A stretch of DNA of 64,000 bases from positions 8,779,001-8,843,000 of the forward strand of contig NZ_CP023694.1 of the NCBI RefSeq assembly GCF_008705135.1, read 5' to 3'. The DNA comes from Streptomyces coeruleorubidus. Lineage in GTDB: Bacteria > Actinomycetota > Actinomycetes > Streptomycetales > Streptomycetaceae. Shown one piece after another: positions 33,078-42,451 of this stretch; the first letter of the stretch is position 1; each line of letters starts with the position of its first letter. The position numbers and the translations under genes were made by a program. The notes beneath the pieces are model-generated. The model was not told the origin of the DNA. It did no database searches and saw only the letters and a list, made by a program, of their open reading frames with translations.

Positions 33078-36017
33078 TCACTCCTCGTCGCGCAGCCGGG
33101 CCGTCAAGGAGGTCAGCGGCTCGGTCTCGTCGGTGTGCCCCAGGGCCGTGAGGCGGGCGACCGCCGCGTCCAGGCGGGTGAGGGCGGGGGAGGGGCGCTC
33201 CAGATAGATGCCCTCCACGGCACCCGCGAGCCGGACGCACTCGGCCCACTCCCCGGCGTGGTCCTGGTCCGCTCCCGGCTCGCCGAGCAGGGCGAGGGCC
33301 TTCTCCAGGGCGGCCAGGGCGTCCTCGTACGCACCGGCGTAGGCGTTGACCCGCCCGTGCTCGTAGGCCAGGGCCGAGTCCAGGGAACGGCCGCGGGCCT
33401 CGTACCCGGCGGCGCGGGCCTCATCGGCGACGCGGCCGGCGTCGGCGAGGAAGGCGAGCGCGTCGGCCAGCCCGTCGGGGCCCTGCTGCTGGCCCTGAAG
33501 CCGGGCGAGTTCGCGCAAACAGTTGCTGAGCTGCTCGTAGCGCGGGTCCCGGGCATGGGCGGCGAGTGCCTGCTCCGCGGCTTCGCGGGCCCGGCCGAAC
33601 TCGCCGGACTCGCCGAGGAGTACGGCGGTCTCCGCGGCGATCATGGCGTGGCTTCCCGGGTCGTCGTCCCAGCCGGCCGACTCGGCCGCGAGGGCGACGA
33701 ACTCCGCCGTGGCGGCCTTGAGGTCGTCCCCCGCGTGGAGCGCGCGGGCGCGGGTCAGGCGCAGTTGGGCGACGAGCCGGTCGTCCAGTTCTCCCGCGGT
33801 GACGTCCGGTTCGGCCAGGAGGGAGTCGAGCAGGGCGATGCAGTCCTCGACGCGGCCGAGATCGAGGCTCAGCTGGGCCGCGTTGCTGTAGGTGCAGAAC
33901 GCGTCGGTCCGGCTGCCGTGGCGAAGGTCCAGCTCCGCCGAGCGCGTCAGGTGCCGCAAGGCCTCGTCGGGACGCCCCAGGAACATGCAGGCCTGGGCCA
34001 GATCACCGTGGAGACGGGCGGCGTCGACCGCGTCGGCCGGCCAGTCGGCGGCCAGCCGCAGGCCTTCGGTCAGGTCCGCGTGCGCGGCCTGCACGTCCTG
34101 GAGACCGAGCTGGAGCCGGCCCCGCAGCCCGAGCGTACGGGGCAGGTGCCAGGCGGGGCCGTGCGCCTTCAGCCGGTCGAGGAGGGTGTCGATCTCGGTG
34201 ACCGCGGCGGGCAGGTCGCCGGAGAGGGCGTACGTGCTGGCTCGCAGGAGCAGGGCGCCGGAGACCTGCCCGACGACATCGTGACGGGTGGCGAACGCGT
34301 GCAGCAGCTCCACTTCGGCGAGGACCGGCGCGACGTGCTCCCGGCTCCCCGAGGTCTGCAGGCGCAGGCCGAGCGCGGTCGCCCGCATCCGCAGCAGGCG
34401 GGCCTCCAGGTGCGGGGCGAGGCCGGGCGTCTCCTCGTGCAGACGGACGATGGAGGCGTGGGCGGCGGTGAGCGCGGCGGCCTTCGCCTCGGTCGCGCCG
34501 GCGCCCTCCACCGGGACCTCGGCGGCGGCGAGCAGGGCACTGGCGCGGGCGAGCGCCGCCTGACCCGGCAGTCCGGCGTCGTCGTACAGGCCCGCTGCCT
34601 CCTCGTAGAGGCCGGCGGCGACGGCGAACTCGTCCTTGTCGCCGGCCCGGCTCGCCTCGTCGGCCAGCAGGTCCGCGCGCAGCCGTACGAGCGGGCCGAC
34701 GGCCGGGTCGTCGGGGTGGGTGTAGTCGCGGGCGGCGACGAGCGTGCGCAGCCGCGCCCAGCAGGCCGATGCGTCCGGATAGCCCTGCTCGTCCAACACC
34801 CGTGCCCGGGCGATGAGTTCGGGCACCGACTCCGCAACGGCGGCGGCCGTACGGGCGACCGGCGCGGCAACCGGGGCGGCCGGGGCCACGTCGTCGAGGC
34901 TGCGGGGGCGCAGGGTCAGCTCCAGCGCGTCCAGGAGCGGGGCACGGTCCAGGCGGGCCGTGCGGCGGTCGGTGTGGGCCGTGGTGCCGTTGCGGGCGTC
35001 GAAGCGGGCGGCGAGGTCGTCGGCGCGGCCGCGCACCTCGGCGCGCAGTCCGGCCACCGTCCAGGTGCGGCCCGCGAACCCCGCGGCCGGCAGTTCGCCG
35101 TGGCCGAGGAGCTCGACGCGCTGGAGGAGGACCTCCACGCCGGTGAGGAAGCCGAGCAGGTCCAGCGGCGAGTCGACCTCCCCGAACAGGCTCCGGTTCT
35201 CGGCGAGCAGCTCCAGGCCGCGTGCCTCGTTGCCGGTCAGCGCGCAGAACTCCAGGTGCCGGCCCACCTCCTGGGCCATCGAGGGGTCGCGGCGGCAGCC
35301 GCGGTAGCCGGCGAGGTGCAGTTCGCGGGCCCGGTCGGTGCGGCCGGTGCGCAGCAGGGGCAGCAGCGCGTACGACACGGAGCGGGTCGGCTCCTCCCGG
35401 CAGGACTCCTTCCCGGCCAGGACGGGCTCCCAGGTGCGCAGCGCCCGCTCGTCGTCGCCCGCCGTCAGGTGGTACAGGGCGCGCTCGCAGATCTCGCAGG
35501 CCTCGCAGTCGCTGAGGCGGGTGCGGGTACGGGCCGCCCACAGCTCGTAGGCGAGGGTGGTGTCCTCGCCGACGTGGGCGGCGAGCTGGTACGCCTGCCC
35601 GTAGTAGGGCTGGAGGCCGAGGCCGGCCTTCTCGTACCGGTCACGCATCTCCGTGAGCCACTGGCGCAGACTGGCCAGCGGCACCTCGGGCAGCTGGCGC
35701 AGGGCGTGGGCCACCCACTTGAACCGCCAGAACAGCATGTGGCGCAGACGCTCGTCGAAGACGTCGGGCTGCTCGTCGAAGAGGGTGAGCAGACGGGCGA
35801 AGGCGACGGGCGACTTGCGGGGTTCGGCGCCGTAGGTGTACGCCTCCTGGAGTTCGAGGAGCGCGTGGACGAGCGGGACGGGCTCCGCGAACTGCTCGGC
35901 GGCGTCGACCAGTTCCTCGGCGGTGACGGTGCGGGTGCGGCCGTAGGGGCGCCGGTCGTTCTCCTGGAGCGCCTGGTACAGCTCGTCCGTGCTCTGGGGA
36001 TGGGGTGCGGTGGGCAT
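33078..36017 (-). CDS. Large TPR-like helical-repeat protein coupled to an HSP90 gene
   Basis: This is a 979-residue soluble protein. The N-terminal 340 residues are helical with a short cysteine cluster (DCEACEICERALYHL, about residue 185). The C-terminal 600 residues are a long array of tetratricopeptide-like helical pairs (LAACMFLGRPDEALRHLTRSAEL-type repeats with alternating Ala, Leu and Gly). No catalytic motif or signal peptide is seen. The ATG at 36017 lies only 2 bases after the HSP90 stop, so translation is coupled. In eukaryotes TPR proteins are HSP90 co-chaperones; here the HSP90 lacks a C-terminal EEVD, so any docking must differ. A client-handling role is inferred. Confidence 0.8.
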   Translation of the reverse strand: MPTAPHPQSTDELYQALQENDRRPYGRTRTVTAEELVDAAEQFAEPVPLVHALLELQEAYTYGAEPRKSPVAFARLLTLFDEQPDVFDERLRHMLFWRFKWVAHALRQLPEVPLASLRQWLTEMRDRYEKAGLGLQPYYGQAYQLAAHVGEDTTLAYELWAARTRTRLSDCEACEICERALYHLTAGDDERALRTWEPVLAGKESCREEPTRSVSYALLPLLRTGRTDRARELHLAGYRGCRRDPSMAQEVGRHLEFCALTGNEARGLELLAENRSLFGEVDSPLDLLGFLTGVEVLLQRVELLGHGELPAAGFAGRTWTVAGLRAEVRGRADDLAARFDARNGTTAHTDRRTARLDRAPLLDALELTLRPRSLDDVAPAAPVAAPVARTAAAVAESVPELIARARVLDEQGYPDASACWARLRTLVAARDYTHPDDPAVGPLVRLRADLLADEASRAGDKDEFAVAAGLYEEAAGLYDDAGLPGQAALARASALLAAAEVPVEGAGATEAKAAALTAAHASIVRLHEETPGLAPHLEARLLRMRATALGLRLQTSGSREHVAPVLAEVELLHAFATRHDVVGQVSGALLLRASTYALSGDLPAAVTEIDTLLDRLKAHGPAWHLPRTLGLRGRLQLGLQDVQAAHADLTEGLRLAADWPADAVDAARLHGDLAQACMFLGRPDEALRHLTRSAELDLRHGSRTDAFCTYSNAAQLSLDLGRVEDCIALLDSLLAEPDVTAGELDDRLVAQLRLTRARALHAGDDLKAATAEFVALAAESAGWDDDPGSHAMIAAETAVLLGESGEFGRAREAAEQALAAHARDPRYEQLSNCLRELARLQGQQQGPDGLADALAFLADAGRVADEARAAGYEARGRSLDSALAYEHGRVNAYAGAYEDALAALEKALALLGEPGADQDHAGEWAECVRLAGAVEGIYLERPSPALTRLDAAVARLTALGHTDETEPLTSLTARLRDEE

Positions 36018-36019
36018 CG

Positions 36020-37876
36020 TCAGCTGTCCTTGCGGAGGGCGTGGGCGAGAAGGTCGAGGAAGGAGCGGTTGATGAGGCTCGACTCGGCGGGCCTGAGCGG
36101 GCGCCGGGACAGCATCGCGGCCTGTCCGTAGAGGGCCTCGGCGCTGGTGCGGGCCAGCTCGGGCTCGTCGATGGCGACGGCGGCGCGGACCAGCGGGTTG
36201 AGCTGGTTGAGGATCAGCTGGGCCCGCGGGGCCTCCTGGCGCAGCGCACCGAGGATGTCGCCCCACAGGCCGCCTTCCTGCTCGCGGGCGAGCTGGGAGC
36301 GGGTGCGCTCGTGCCGGGCCTCGCGGCTGTCGACGAGGAGGGCGGGGGCGTTGGCGGGCTGGAAGGTGCGCAGCGCGACGTCGCAGTCGAAGACGGCGAG
36401 GGCGTCGCGGGCCAGGGCGAGGTAGGCCGCGGCGGCCAGTTCCGTCTCCCGGTCGACGGGGTCGAGGTGGGCGGTGAGGGTCGCCGGGTCGAGGTCGGCG
36501 ACGCTGGCCTCGGGCCTGATCTCGGGCAGCCGGTGGACCAGGTCGCGGTCGTAGGTGTAGCCGCCGTTGACGACGCCGAGCCCGGCGGCCGAGGCGATCG
36601 CGGCGACCTGCCGGAACTCCTCCACGCTCGACGTCACGAGCACGGTGCGGTGGGTGCGCGCGAACTCGTCGAGGGTGGTGTGCCCGTCGGTGGTCTCGAA
36701 CGGCAGCCAGGGCAACAGCATCCGCAGGATCTCGTCGTCGTGCACGGCGAGCGACTTCACGGCCAGGTGGTGGGCCTGGAGGAAGCGGGCGAGCAGGTCG
36801 GGGTCGCTGGCGGCGGCCCGGGCGATCCACGCGCGCAGCCGCTCGGCGAGGGCGTCGCGGACGGCGGCGAGGGTGTCGTCCTCGTACAGGGACTCGCGGG
36901 ACGCCGTCGGGCGCAGACTCTCGGCGTCGACGACACACCGGACGAAAAACGCCCACTCGGGCAGGATCTCCTCTGCCTGCTCGGACAGCAGCATGCCCTT
37001 GACGTGTACCCGGTGGCCGTGGCGCCGCCCGGCCGGCACCGCCTCGGGCAGCACGCACGCGATGCCCCTGAGGCCCACGGCCGGCAGGTCCAGCTCGATG
37101 GTGTCCAGCGGCTTGAACCCGAAGACCTCCTCGCCGTACGCGGCCAGCGCGCGGGAACGGGCTCCCGGTGTGGGGTACGTACGCGCCCAGGGCGCGGGCT
37201 CGGGGTTGACGGGCGCCCCCGGCTCACCCGGCCCGCCCGTGCCGTCGTCGAAGGTCACCGGGTGGCGCAGCAGGGAGCCGAAGTGCCGGGCCAGCGCGTG
37301 CACCTGCGCCGGCCGGGTCCACTCGCCCGCGTCGGCGCGCGGCGTCAGCGTGACGGTGGTGCCGGGCCGGGGGCGTGCGGAGGCGGGCAGGGTGCGGACG
37401 GTGTAGCTGCCGTCGCCGCGCCCCCGCCACTCCACGGCCGGTGCGTCGGGGGTGCGGGCGGAGCGGCTCAGGACGTGGATCTCGTCCGCGACCAGGAAGC
37501 AGGAGAGCAGGCCGATGCCGAACTGGCCGATGAAGTCGCCGCGTTGCTCGGCGATCTTCTCGGCGCGCTTGCTGCTGCGGCCGATCGTGGCGAGGAAGGT
37601 GTGCACGTCGGCCTCGGTGAGACCGACGCCGTCGTCCTCGACGCGTACCACCGAACCGTCGGCGTACAGGCGGATGCCGAGGGCGCCGGCGGGGGCGGTC
37701 GGTTCGAGGCCGTGCCGGGCGGTCAGCGCGTCCACCGCGTTCTGCATCAGCTCGCGCAGGTAGACCTTGGGGCTGGAGTAGAGGTGGTGGGAGAGGAGAT
37801 CGACGAGGCCGCGCAGATCCACCTGGAAGGTGCGGTCGGCGCCGGCCGGGTTCGCGGCGGTGTCGGGCAGAGTCAT
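36020..37876 (-). CDS. Divergent HSP90-family chaperone
   Basis: This 618-residue HtpG-like protein has an intact GHKL ATPase domain: ELMQNAVDAL (metal-coordinating Asn, residues 41-50), VEDDGVGL, and GQFGIGLLSCFLVADEI (lid/G2 box). The middle domain with a catalytic-loop Arg region follows (SLRPTASRESLYEDD), then a reduced C-terminal dimerisation domain ending in ALRKDS with no EEVD. The sequence is clearly more divergent than canonical HtpG. It precedes the 979-residue repeat protein by 2 bases and follows a 328-residue unknown protein and a GrpE paralogue on the same strand, implying a specialised chaperone module rather than a housekeeping copy. Confidence 0.9.
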   Translation of the reverse strand: MTLPDTAANPAGADRTFQVDLRGLVDLLSHHLYSSPKVYLRELMQNAVDALTARHGLEPTAPAGALGIRLYADGSVVRVEDDGVGLTEADVHTFLATIGRSSKRAEKIAEQRGDFIGQFGIGLLSCFLVADEIHVLSRSARTPDAPAVEWRGRGDGSYTVRTLPASARPRPGTTVTLTPRADAGEWTRPAQVHALARHFGSLLRHPVTFDDGTGGPGEPGAPVNPEPAPWARTYPTPGARSRALAAYGEEVFGFKPLDTIELDLPAVGLRGIACVLPEAVPAGRRHGHRVHVKGMLLSEQAEEILPEWAFFVRCVVDAESLRPTASRESLYEDDTLAAVRDALAERLRAWIARAAASDPDLLARFLQAHHLAVKSLAVHDDEILRMLLPWLPFETTDGHTTLDEFARTHRTVLVTSSVEEFRQVAAIASAAGLGVVNGGYTYDRDLVHRLPEIRPEASVADLDPATLTAHLDPVDRETELAAAAYLALARDALAVFDCDVALRTFQPANAPALLVDSREARHERTRSQLAREQEGGLWGDILGALRQEAPRAQLILNQLNPLVRAAVAIDEPELARTSAEALYGQAAMLSRRPLRPAESSLINRSFLDLLAHALRKDS

Positions 37877-37927
37877 CGGGCAGTCCGGAGTGGGAGAGGT
37901 GGCGGGCGGGATCGGGGCCGGCGCGAC

Positions 37928-38016
37928 TCGGGCGCGGCGGTGATGGTGAGCCGGAGCGCGTGCTCAGGCGCGGCGGTGATGGTGGGCCGGCGTGCGCTCA
38001 GGCGCGGCGGTGGTGG
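37928..38016. repeat. Three tandem 34-36-base copies across the 3' end of the 328-residue gene
   Basis: The segment beginning TCAGGCGCGGCGGTGRTGG (minus strand, encoding the last residues and stop) occurs at 37998 in the gene and again from 37964 and 37928 downstream of the stop. Units are 34 and 36 bases long with a few substitutions. Confidence 0.85.
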
Positions 38017-38984
38017 CGGGCGAACTGCTTCTCGGGCTCCGCGAAGTAGGTCCAGGGCCAGTTGGTGTAGGCACCGTCGAGCGTCTGGAAGACGCGGCGG
38101 ACCGTGTGGCGCTCACCGGCCAGCGACAGGGCCATGGCGAACATGTTGAAGTCCTGCTGCCAGCCCGGGCGGTACACGTAGGCGGGGTGGAGGATGCTGT
38201 GGTCCGCCGCTTCCCGCAACTGCGCCTGGATCTCGGCAGTTTCGAGGTAGTCCCCGCGCTCCGCCTCGACCCACTCCTCGATGTACGCCATGGCGATCAC
38301 GCAGCCGAGCCGGTGCCCCTGCGGGGCGCGGGCGAGCGCCTCCTGGGCGAACGCCAGGGCCTGGCCCGGCTCGCCGCCCCAGCGCGGCTGCAACTGCGAC
38401 ACCCACTCCAGGTGCGTCTCCAGGTCCAGCGGGTCGCGGCGCAGGGCGGCGTCGCGCCGGGTCTCGTTGACGGCGGGGCCCAGCGACATGCCCCGGCCGG
38501 AGGTGAGGAGGCGGCGCCACGGAGTGACCCAGTCCGGCCGCAGTTCGGCGGCCTCGAGCAGCTGCTCCTCGGCGATCTGGAGCCGATCGTGGAAAACCCG
38601 CCACTGCTCCTGCGTGACGTTCACGGCACGCGCGGCGGTGCGCGCCTCCCAGCCCCAGCTGATGTGGCGCGTCCCGGATATCAGCAGGGCCGTCGCCCGG
38701 TGCTCCTTGTCCTCCTCGACCGCGCGGCCGATCCAGTCCTGCACACCGTCCAGGTCGGCCAGTTCACCGAGGACTTGGTGGTCGCGGCCGAGATCGAAGG
38801 GGACCAGCGCCGCCTTCACCGCCTCCCAGTCACCTGCGTCGGCGGCCTCCACCAGCGCGAGCACCCGCGCGTCCCCGAGCGCACGCAGTGTGTACACCCC
38901 GTGCTTCTGCCTGCGCGGGACGGGCAGGGCGTGGGGATCCGCCACCGGTCTCTCCGCACCCCTGCCGAACAGCTTGCCGAACAT
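37998..38984 (-). CDS. Unknown helical protein in the chaperone block
   Basis: This 328-residue soluble protein starts MFGKLFGRGAERPVADPH at 38984; the frame runs open for 108 bases upstream, but this start is the natural one. It has helical, Trp-rich repeats (TALLISGTRHISWGWEARTAARA, DPLDLETHLEWVSQLQPRWGGEPGQALAFAQEAL) reminiscent of degenerate TPR or Sel1-like solenoids. I do not recognise a named domain. It lies 121 bases upstream of the HSP90 gene and downstream of a GrpE paralogue on the same strand. The stop codon lies in the first of three tandem copies of its own 3' end. Confidence 0.7.
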   Translation of the reverse strand: MFGKLFGRGAERPVADPHALPVPRRQKHGVYTLRALGDARVLALVEAADAGDWEAVKAALVPFDLGRDHQVLGELADLDGVQDWIGRAVEEDKEHRATALLISGTRHISWGWEARTAARAVNVTQEQWRVFHDRLQIAEEQLLEAAELRPDWVTPWRRLLTSGRGMSLGPAVNETRRDAALRRDPLDLETHLEWVSQLQPRWGGEPGQALAFAQEALARAPQGHRLGCVIAMAYIEEWVEAERGDYLETAEIQAQLREAADHSILHPAYVYRPGWQQDFNMFAMALSLAGERHTVRRVFQTLDGAYTNWPWTYFAEPEKQFARHHRRA

Positions 38985-39227
38985 GCCGCGCCCTCCCCTG
39001 ATCCCACGTGATCGTTCGGTGCAGCATATGCGGCCCCCATGACACCGCTTCCGCAGGGTTTTCACCGATGCTTCACCGGCGAGGGCGGCCACGGGTGTCT
39101 GCGGGCATCGATGCCGACTTCCTTCGAAGGGAAGGGCGTCGGGGGACGGTGTGCCAGGCGTGATGAGGCCGGCATCCGGCCGGGTGTACGCCGCGCTCGG
39201 CCCACGCCGGCCGGCTCCCTGGTCCGG

Positions 39228-39770
39228 TCAGCCGCGCGCGATGGGGAAGGGCGGCGCACCGCCGTCGGTGGAAGGCCGTACGCCGCGGTCGCCCTCGTGC
39301 GCGTTCCTCGCGGGTGGAGCCGGCCCCGCGACCTCCACGTGGGCCGGTCGCAGCAGGTGGTCGCCGAGGCGGTAGCCGGGACGGAGGACGGCCGAGCAGA
39401 CCAGGTGGTCGCTGTCCGGGGAGGCGTGGTGCGCCAGGGCGTCGTGGCAGGCGGGATCGAACGGATCACCCACCTCACCGAACGACGTGACGCCCAGCGC
39501 GCCGAGCTGCTCCCTCAGGCTGTCGGCGATGTCCTCCAGGCCGGGCGTGAGCGGCTCGTGCGCGCACGCCCGGTCCACCGCGTCCAGCACGGGCAGCAGC
39601 GCCCGGAGCACGTTGACCACCGCGATCTCGCGTACGGCCAGGCGATCCCGCCGGACCCGTTTGCGGTAGTTGTCGTAGTCGGCCTTCACCCGCTGAAGAT
39701 CGGCGGTCCGCTCCTCCACCAGGCGCCGCAGCTCCGCCAATTCGGTCGTCCGCGGCCCGCTCCCGGTCAT
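39228..39770 (-). CDS. GrpE-type nucleotide exchange factor paralogue
   Basis: GrpE releases ADP from DnaK. The 180-residue protein has the N-terminal coiled coil (ELRRLVEERTADLQRVKADYDNYRKRVRRDR, residues 11-43), the four-helix region (LLPVLDAVDRACAHEP) and the C-terminal beta-wing with the family motif GDPFDPACHDALAHH and VLRPGYRLGDHLLRPAHVEV. The tail after residue 150 is unconserved. No dnaK or dnaJ is adjacent, so this is a second GrpE copy outside the main heat-shock operon. It is the first gene of the same-strand block leading to the HSP90. Confidence 0.9.
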   Translation of the reverse strand: MTGSGPRTTELAELRRLVEERTADLQRVKADYDNYRKRVRRDRLAVREIAVVNVLRALLPVLDAVDRACAHEPLTPGLEDIADSLREQLGALGVTSFGEVGDPFDPACHDALAHHASPDSDHLVCSAVLRPGYRLGDHLLRPAHVEVAGPAPPARNAHEGDRGVRPSTDGGAPPFPIARG

Positions 39771-39949
39771 CGTCAGCCGGCCTCCCGCTTGTCATCTTGA
39801 CGATCTCGGCGTCCATCACGGTCGTCCTCGGACGAGCCGCCGGCCGTACCGCCGCCGGCGGCGGTACCAGTGTCACCCGCGGGCTGCCCGGCCCGCGACT
39901 TTTCGTACAGCGCCGTGCCGACCCTCCGCGCGCCCTGCACCGTTCTTGG

Positions 39950-40420
39950 TCAGCCTTCCCGGATGCGCGCGGTCTGTTCGGTGCCGACGTCGGTGACGCG
40001 TTGCAGATAGCGTTCGATCACGGCGAGTTCATCGTCGGTGAAGTCGTCCAGGGCTTGGCCGAAGGCCCTGCCGGGTGCCTCCCAGGCGGCCTCGATGTGT
40101 GGGGTGCGCGCGGTGGTGAGGGAGACGAGTGTCTTGCGCCGGTCGTGTGTGTCGGGCCGGCGTTCCACCAGGCCGGCCTTCTCCAGCCGGTCCACGAGGC
40201 GGGTGGCTGCCCCGGAGGTCAGCCCGGTCAGTTTCGCGATCTCGCCGGTGGTGTGCGGGCCGGGCTCCAGGCCGAGCAGGCTCACGCACTGAAGGTCTGT
40301 GGGATGCAGGCCGAGCTCTTCGGCCAGGGCCTGGTTGAAGAGGGTGTAGGCGGCGTGGTGGCGCCGGGCTGCCGCGGTGACCGCCGCGACCGCCGCCGCG
40401 CGGGTCGTCCGTTCCGGCAT
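39950..40420 (-). CDS. MarR-family transcriptional regulator
   Basis: This 156-residue winged-helix regulator has the typical MarR layout: TGEIAKLTGLTSGAATRLVDRLEKAGLVERRPDTHDRRKTLVSLT contains the recognition helix and the wing with the conserved D-x-R-x-R pattern. The ATG at 40420 follows a G-rich ribosome binding site. The gene is divergent from the SnoaL-like gene at 40496, with only 75 bases between starts, so it very likely represses that gene and itself from a shared operator. The effector is unknown; phenolic compounds are common MarR ligands. Confidence 0.9.
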   Translation of the reverse strand: MPERTTRAAAVAAVTAAARRHHAAYTLFNQALAEELGLHPTDLQCVSLLGLEPGPHTTGEIAKLTGLTSGAATRLVDRLEKAGLVERRPDTHDRRKTLVSLTTARTPHIEAAWEAPGRAFGQALDDFTDDELAVIERYLQRVTDVGTEQTARIREG

Positions 40421-40465
40421 GAAGTAACCCCCCTGACTCCTTATCCGTGAATAACTGTGTTGCGC

Positions 40466-40488
40466 AGATGTTGTGTGATGCAGCATCT
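40466..40488. promoter_or_regulatory. Candidate MarR operator between divergent starts
   Basis: In the 75-base divergent region, AGATG (40466-40470) and CATCT (40484-40488) form an inverted repeat around a relatively AT-rich core with repeated TTGTG and TGCGCA-like half-sites. Position and composition suggest the MarR autoregulatory operator. Confidence 0.4.
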
Positions 40489-40495
40489 TTCTATC

Positions 40496-40978
40496 ATGAC
40501 CATTCGAGAAGAACCCACAGCTCCACACAGCCGCGAGCAGATGCGCGCCCTCTACGACCGCTGGAGCCGGATGTGGCGTGGCGACTTCCGCCATGCCGAG
40601 GACATCCTCGCCCCCGGTTTCCTCGTCCACCAGGCGCGTCCCGACGGCAGCGACTCCGAGGCGGTCACCGGCCCGGCGCGGCTGCTGCCCGAGATCGAGC
40701 AGACCATGGCCGCCTTCGGCGGCATCGCCATCACCGTCGACCTCGGACCGATCATCGACGGAGACGTGATCGCCGCGCGGTGGACCATGCGCGCCACCTA
40801 CGCCGGCGGCATCCCGCACGCCACCGCCCCCGTCGGCACGGAGATCTCCTTCAGCGGCCACGACATCCTGCGGGTCGCCGACGGCAGGTTCGTCGAGTAC
40901 TGGACCTGCACCGACATCCTCGACGGCCTGGCCCAGCTCGGCGCCGTCTCCGGCCCCAACGGACCGGCTCGGCACTGA
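40496..40978 (+). CDS. SnoaL-like ester cyclase/polyketide-cyclase-fold protein
   Basis: This 160-residue protein has the NTF2-like SnoaL fold: a helical start (REQMRALYDRWSRMWRGDF), then PGFLVHQAR, WTMRATYAGGIPHATAPVGTEISFSGHDILRVADGRFVEYWTCTD. Members act as cyclases, hydrolases or plain ligand-binding proteins, and many are stress or detoxification proteins rather than polyketide enzymes. No biosynthetic cluster is present here. The ATG at 40496 is preferred; an in-frame start 15 bases upstream is possible. Divergent transcription from a MarR gene suggests inducible expression. Confidence 0.82.
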   Translation: MTIREEPTAPHSREQMRALYDRWSRMWRGDFRHAEDILAPGFLVHQARPDGSDSEAVTGPARLLPEIEQTMAAFGGIAITVDLGPIIDGDVIAARWTMRATYAGGIPHATAPVGTEISFSGHDILRVADGRFVEYWTCTDILDGLAQLGAVSGPNGPARH

Positions 40979-41020
40979 GCGGGCACCCCCGGCACCGGCT
41001 TGTTGGCCCGGCCCCCGGCG

Positions 41021-42451
41021 TCACAGCGTGGCGCGAAGGTGGCTGACGGTGACGAAGTGGTAGCCGCGGGCGGTGAGGGTGCGCAGGATCTCGGGGACGG
41101 CGGCGACCGAGGTGGCGTGGATGTCGTGCATGAGGACCACGTCGTTGGGCTGGGCCTTGGTGATGACGGTCCGGGCGACCTTGGCGGGGTCGCGGTACTT
41201 CCAGTCCTCGGTGTCGACGTCCCACAGCACCGGCGAGAGGGCGGTGGCGGCCCTGACGGTGCGGTTGACGGCGCCGTAGGGCGGACGGAAGAGGGTGGGG
41301 GTCCTGCCGGTGGCGGCCTTGATGGCGGCGCTGGTGCGGTTGAGCTGGGAGGCGACCTGCCGGGAGCTGAGCCGGGTGAGGTCGGGGTGGTTCCACGAGT
41401 GGTTGCCGATCTCGTGGCCGGCCTTCGCCTCGGCGCGGACGAGGTCGGGGTGGGCGGCGACGTTCTGGCCGACGGTGAAGAAGGTGACGCGCGCCCTGTA
41501 CCGGGCGAGGTGCGTCAGCAGGGCCGAGGTCTCGGGGACGGCGGGTCCGTCGTCGAAGGTCAGGGCGATGCACTTGACCTTCTTGCAATCGGTGTCGTCG
41601 TCACCGGAGGCGGTGTGGGTGGGGACGGCGGGGGCGGGGACGTGCGGCGCGCCCAGGTCGAGTGAACGGCTCGGGCTCACGGTCTGCCGCTGGGCGCGCT
41701 TGCCGAACGCGGACAGCCATGGCGTGATCGTCTTCTTGGGGATGGTCACCGTCTGGGCCCCGGCGGCCGGAACGCCCACGTCGCCGCGGTCGAAGTGCAC
41801 CCGCAGTCCGCCGTCGGCGGTGAAGGCCATGTCGTACAGGGCGGCGTCGCGGGTGTCCGGGTCGGAGAACTTGTCGTCCAGGGCGGCTGCATCCACGCCC
41901 TCCCGGTCTTTGAGCTGATCCTTCAAGGCGGCGACGAAGGCGTCCCGGGAGCCGTCGGCGACGAGTCCGAGTGCCGTGGGGTAGGCGCCGGCCTTGCCGT
42001 CGTACCAGTACGTCCTGGCGGACAGCCCGTCGCCCGCCGCACTCTGGTCCTGGGTGGTGAGACGGACGCCGAGCACGTCGCCGGAGGCGACCAGGAACTG
42101 GTGGCTGATGTTGAGCTCGCGGCCGTCCGCGCCGCCCGAACCCGTGCACACCCCCGAGCGGAAGGTTGCCAGGCGCCGCTCCACGTCCTTCTTCATCGCG
42201 GCCGTCATCGCCTCCGCGCCCGGCACGTCCGGGTAGCTGGTCGCGAAGGGGCAGGAGCCGTTCTCGCTGCTGTCGCTGACGATCTCCAGACCCTTGATCT
42301 TCGACGGGTCGACCGTCCGGGCCGGGGACGGCGACGAGCCGGGCCGTGCGCCGTCGGCTGCCGTGACCGGGGGTTCGGAGGAGCCGTGCGCACAGGCTGC
42401 GGTGAGCGAGCCGAGCAGCAGGAGGGCGGGGAGCAGGGTGTGAGAGCGCAT
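41021..42451 (-). CDS. Lipoprotein polysaccharide deacetylase (NodB domain)
   Basis: The 476-residue protein has a lipoprotein signal (MRSHTLLPALLLLGSLTAAC, lipobox LTAAC), so it is anchored outside the membrane. Residues 60-260 form an RsiV/DUF3298-like domain (QFLVASGDVLGVRL, TKAQ-like strands, GVDAAALDDKFSD). Residues 290-476 are a NodB carbohydrate esterase 4 domain with the catalytic and metal motifs TFDDGP, HSWNHPDLT, FRPPYGAVN, WDVDTEDW and LMHDIH all intact. It should remove N-acetyl groups from peptidoglycan or another surface glycan. The two-domain order resembles PdaC-type deacetylases. It is transcribed alone. Confidence 0.93.
   Translation of the reverse strand: MRSHTLLPALLLLGSLTAACAHGSSEPPVTAADGARPGSSPSPARTVDPSKIKGLEIVSDSSENGSCPFATSYPDVPGAEAMTAAMKKDVERRLATFRSGVCTGSGGADGRELNISHQFLVASGDVLGVRLTTQDQSAAGDGLSARTYWYDGKAGAYPTALGLVADGSRDAFVAALKDQLKDREGVDAAALDDKFSDPDTRDAALYDMAFTADGGLRVHFDRGDVGVPAAGAQTVTIPKKTITPWLSAFGKRAQRQTVSPSRSLDLGAPHVPAPAVPTHTASGDDDTDCKKVKCIALTFDDGPAVPETSALLTHLARYRARVTFFTVGQNVAAHPDLVRAEAKAGHEIGNHSWNHPDLTRLSSRQVASQLNRTSAAIKAATGRTPTLFRPPYGAVNRTVRAATALSPVLWDVDTEDWKYRDPAKVARTVITKAQPNDVVLMHDIHATSVAAVPEILRTLTARGYHFVTVSHLRATL

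Noticed and set aside
32970..36131. 1053-residue plus-strand open frame
   Set aside because: It is antisense to the TPR-like repeat protein, with Gly/Val/Arg-rich sequence and no recognised domain.
40496..40978. Part of a polyketide gene cluster
   Set aside because: No ketosynthase or tailoring genes are near. SnoaL-like proteins often stand alone under MarR control.
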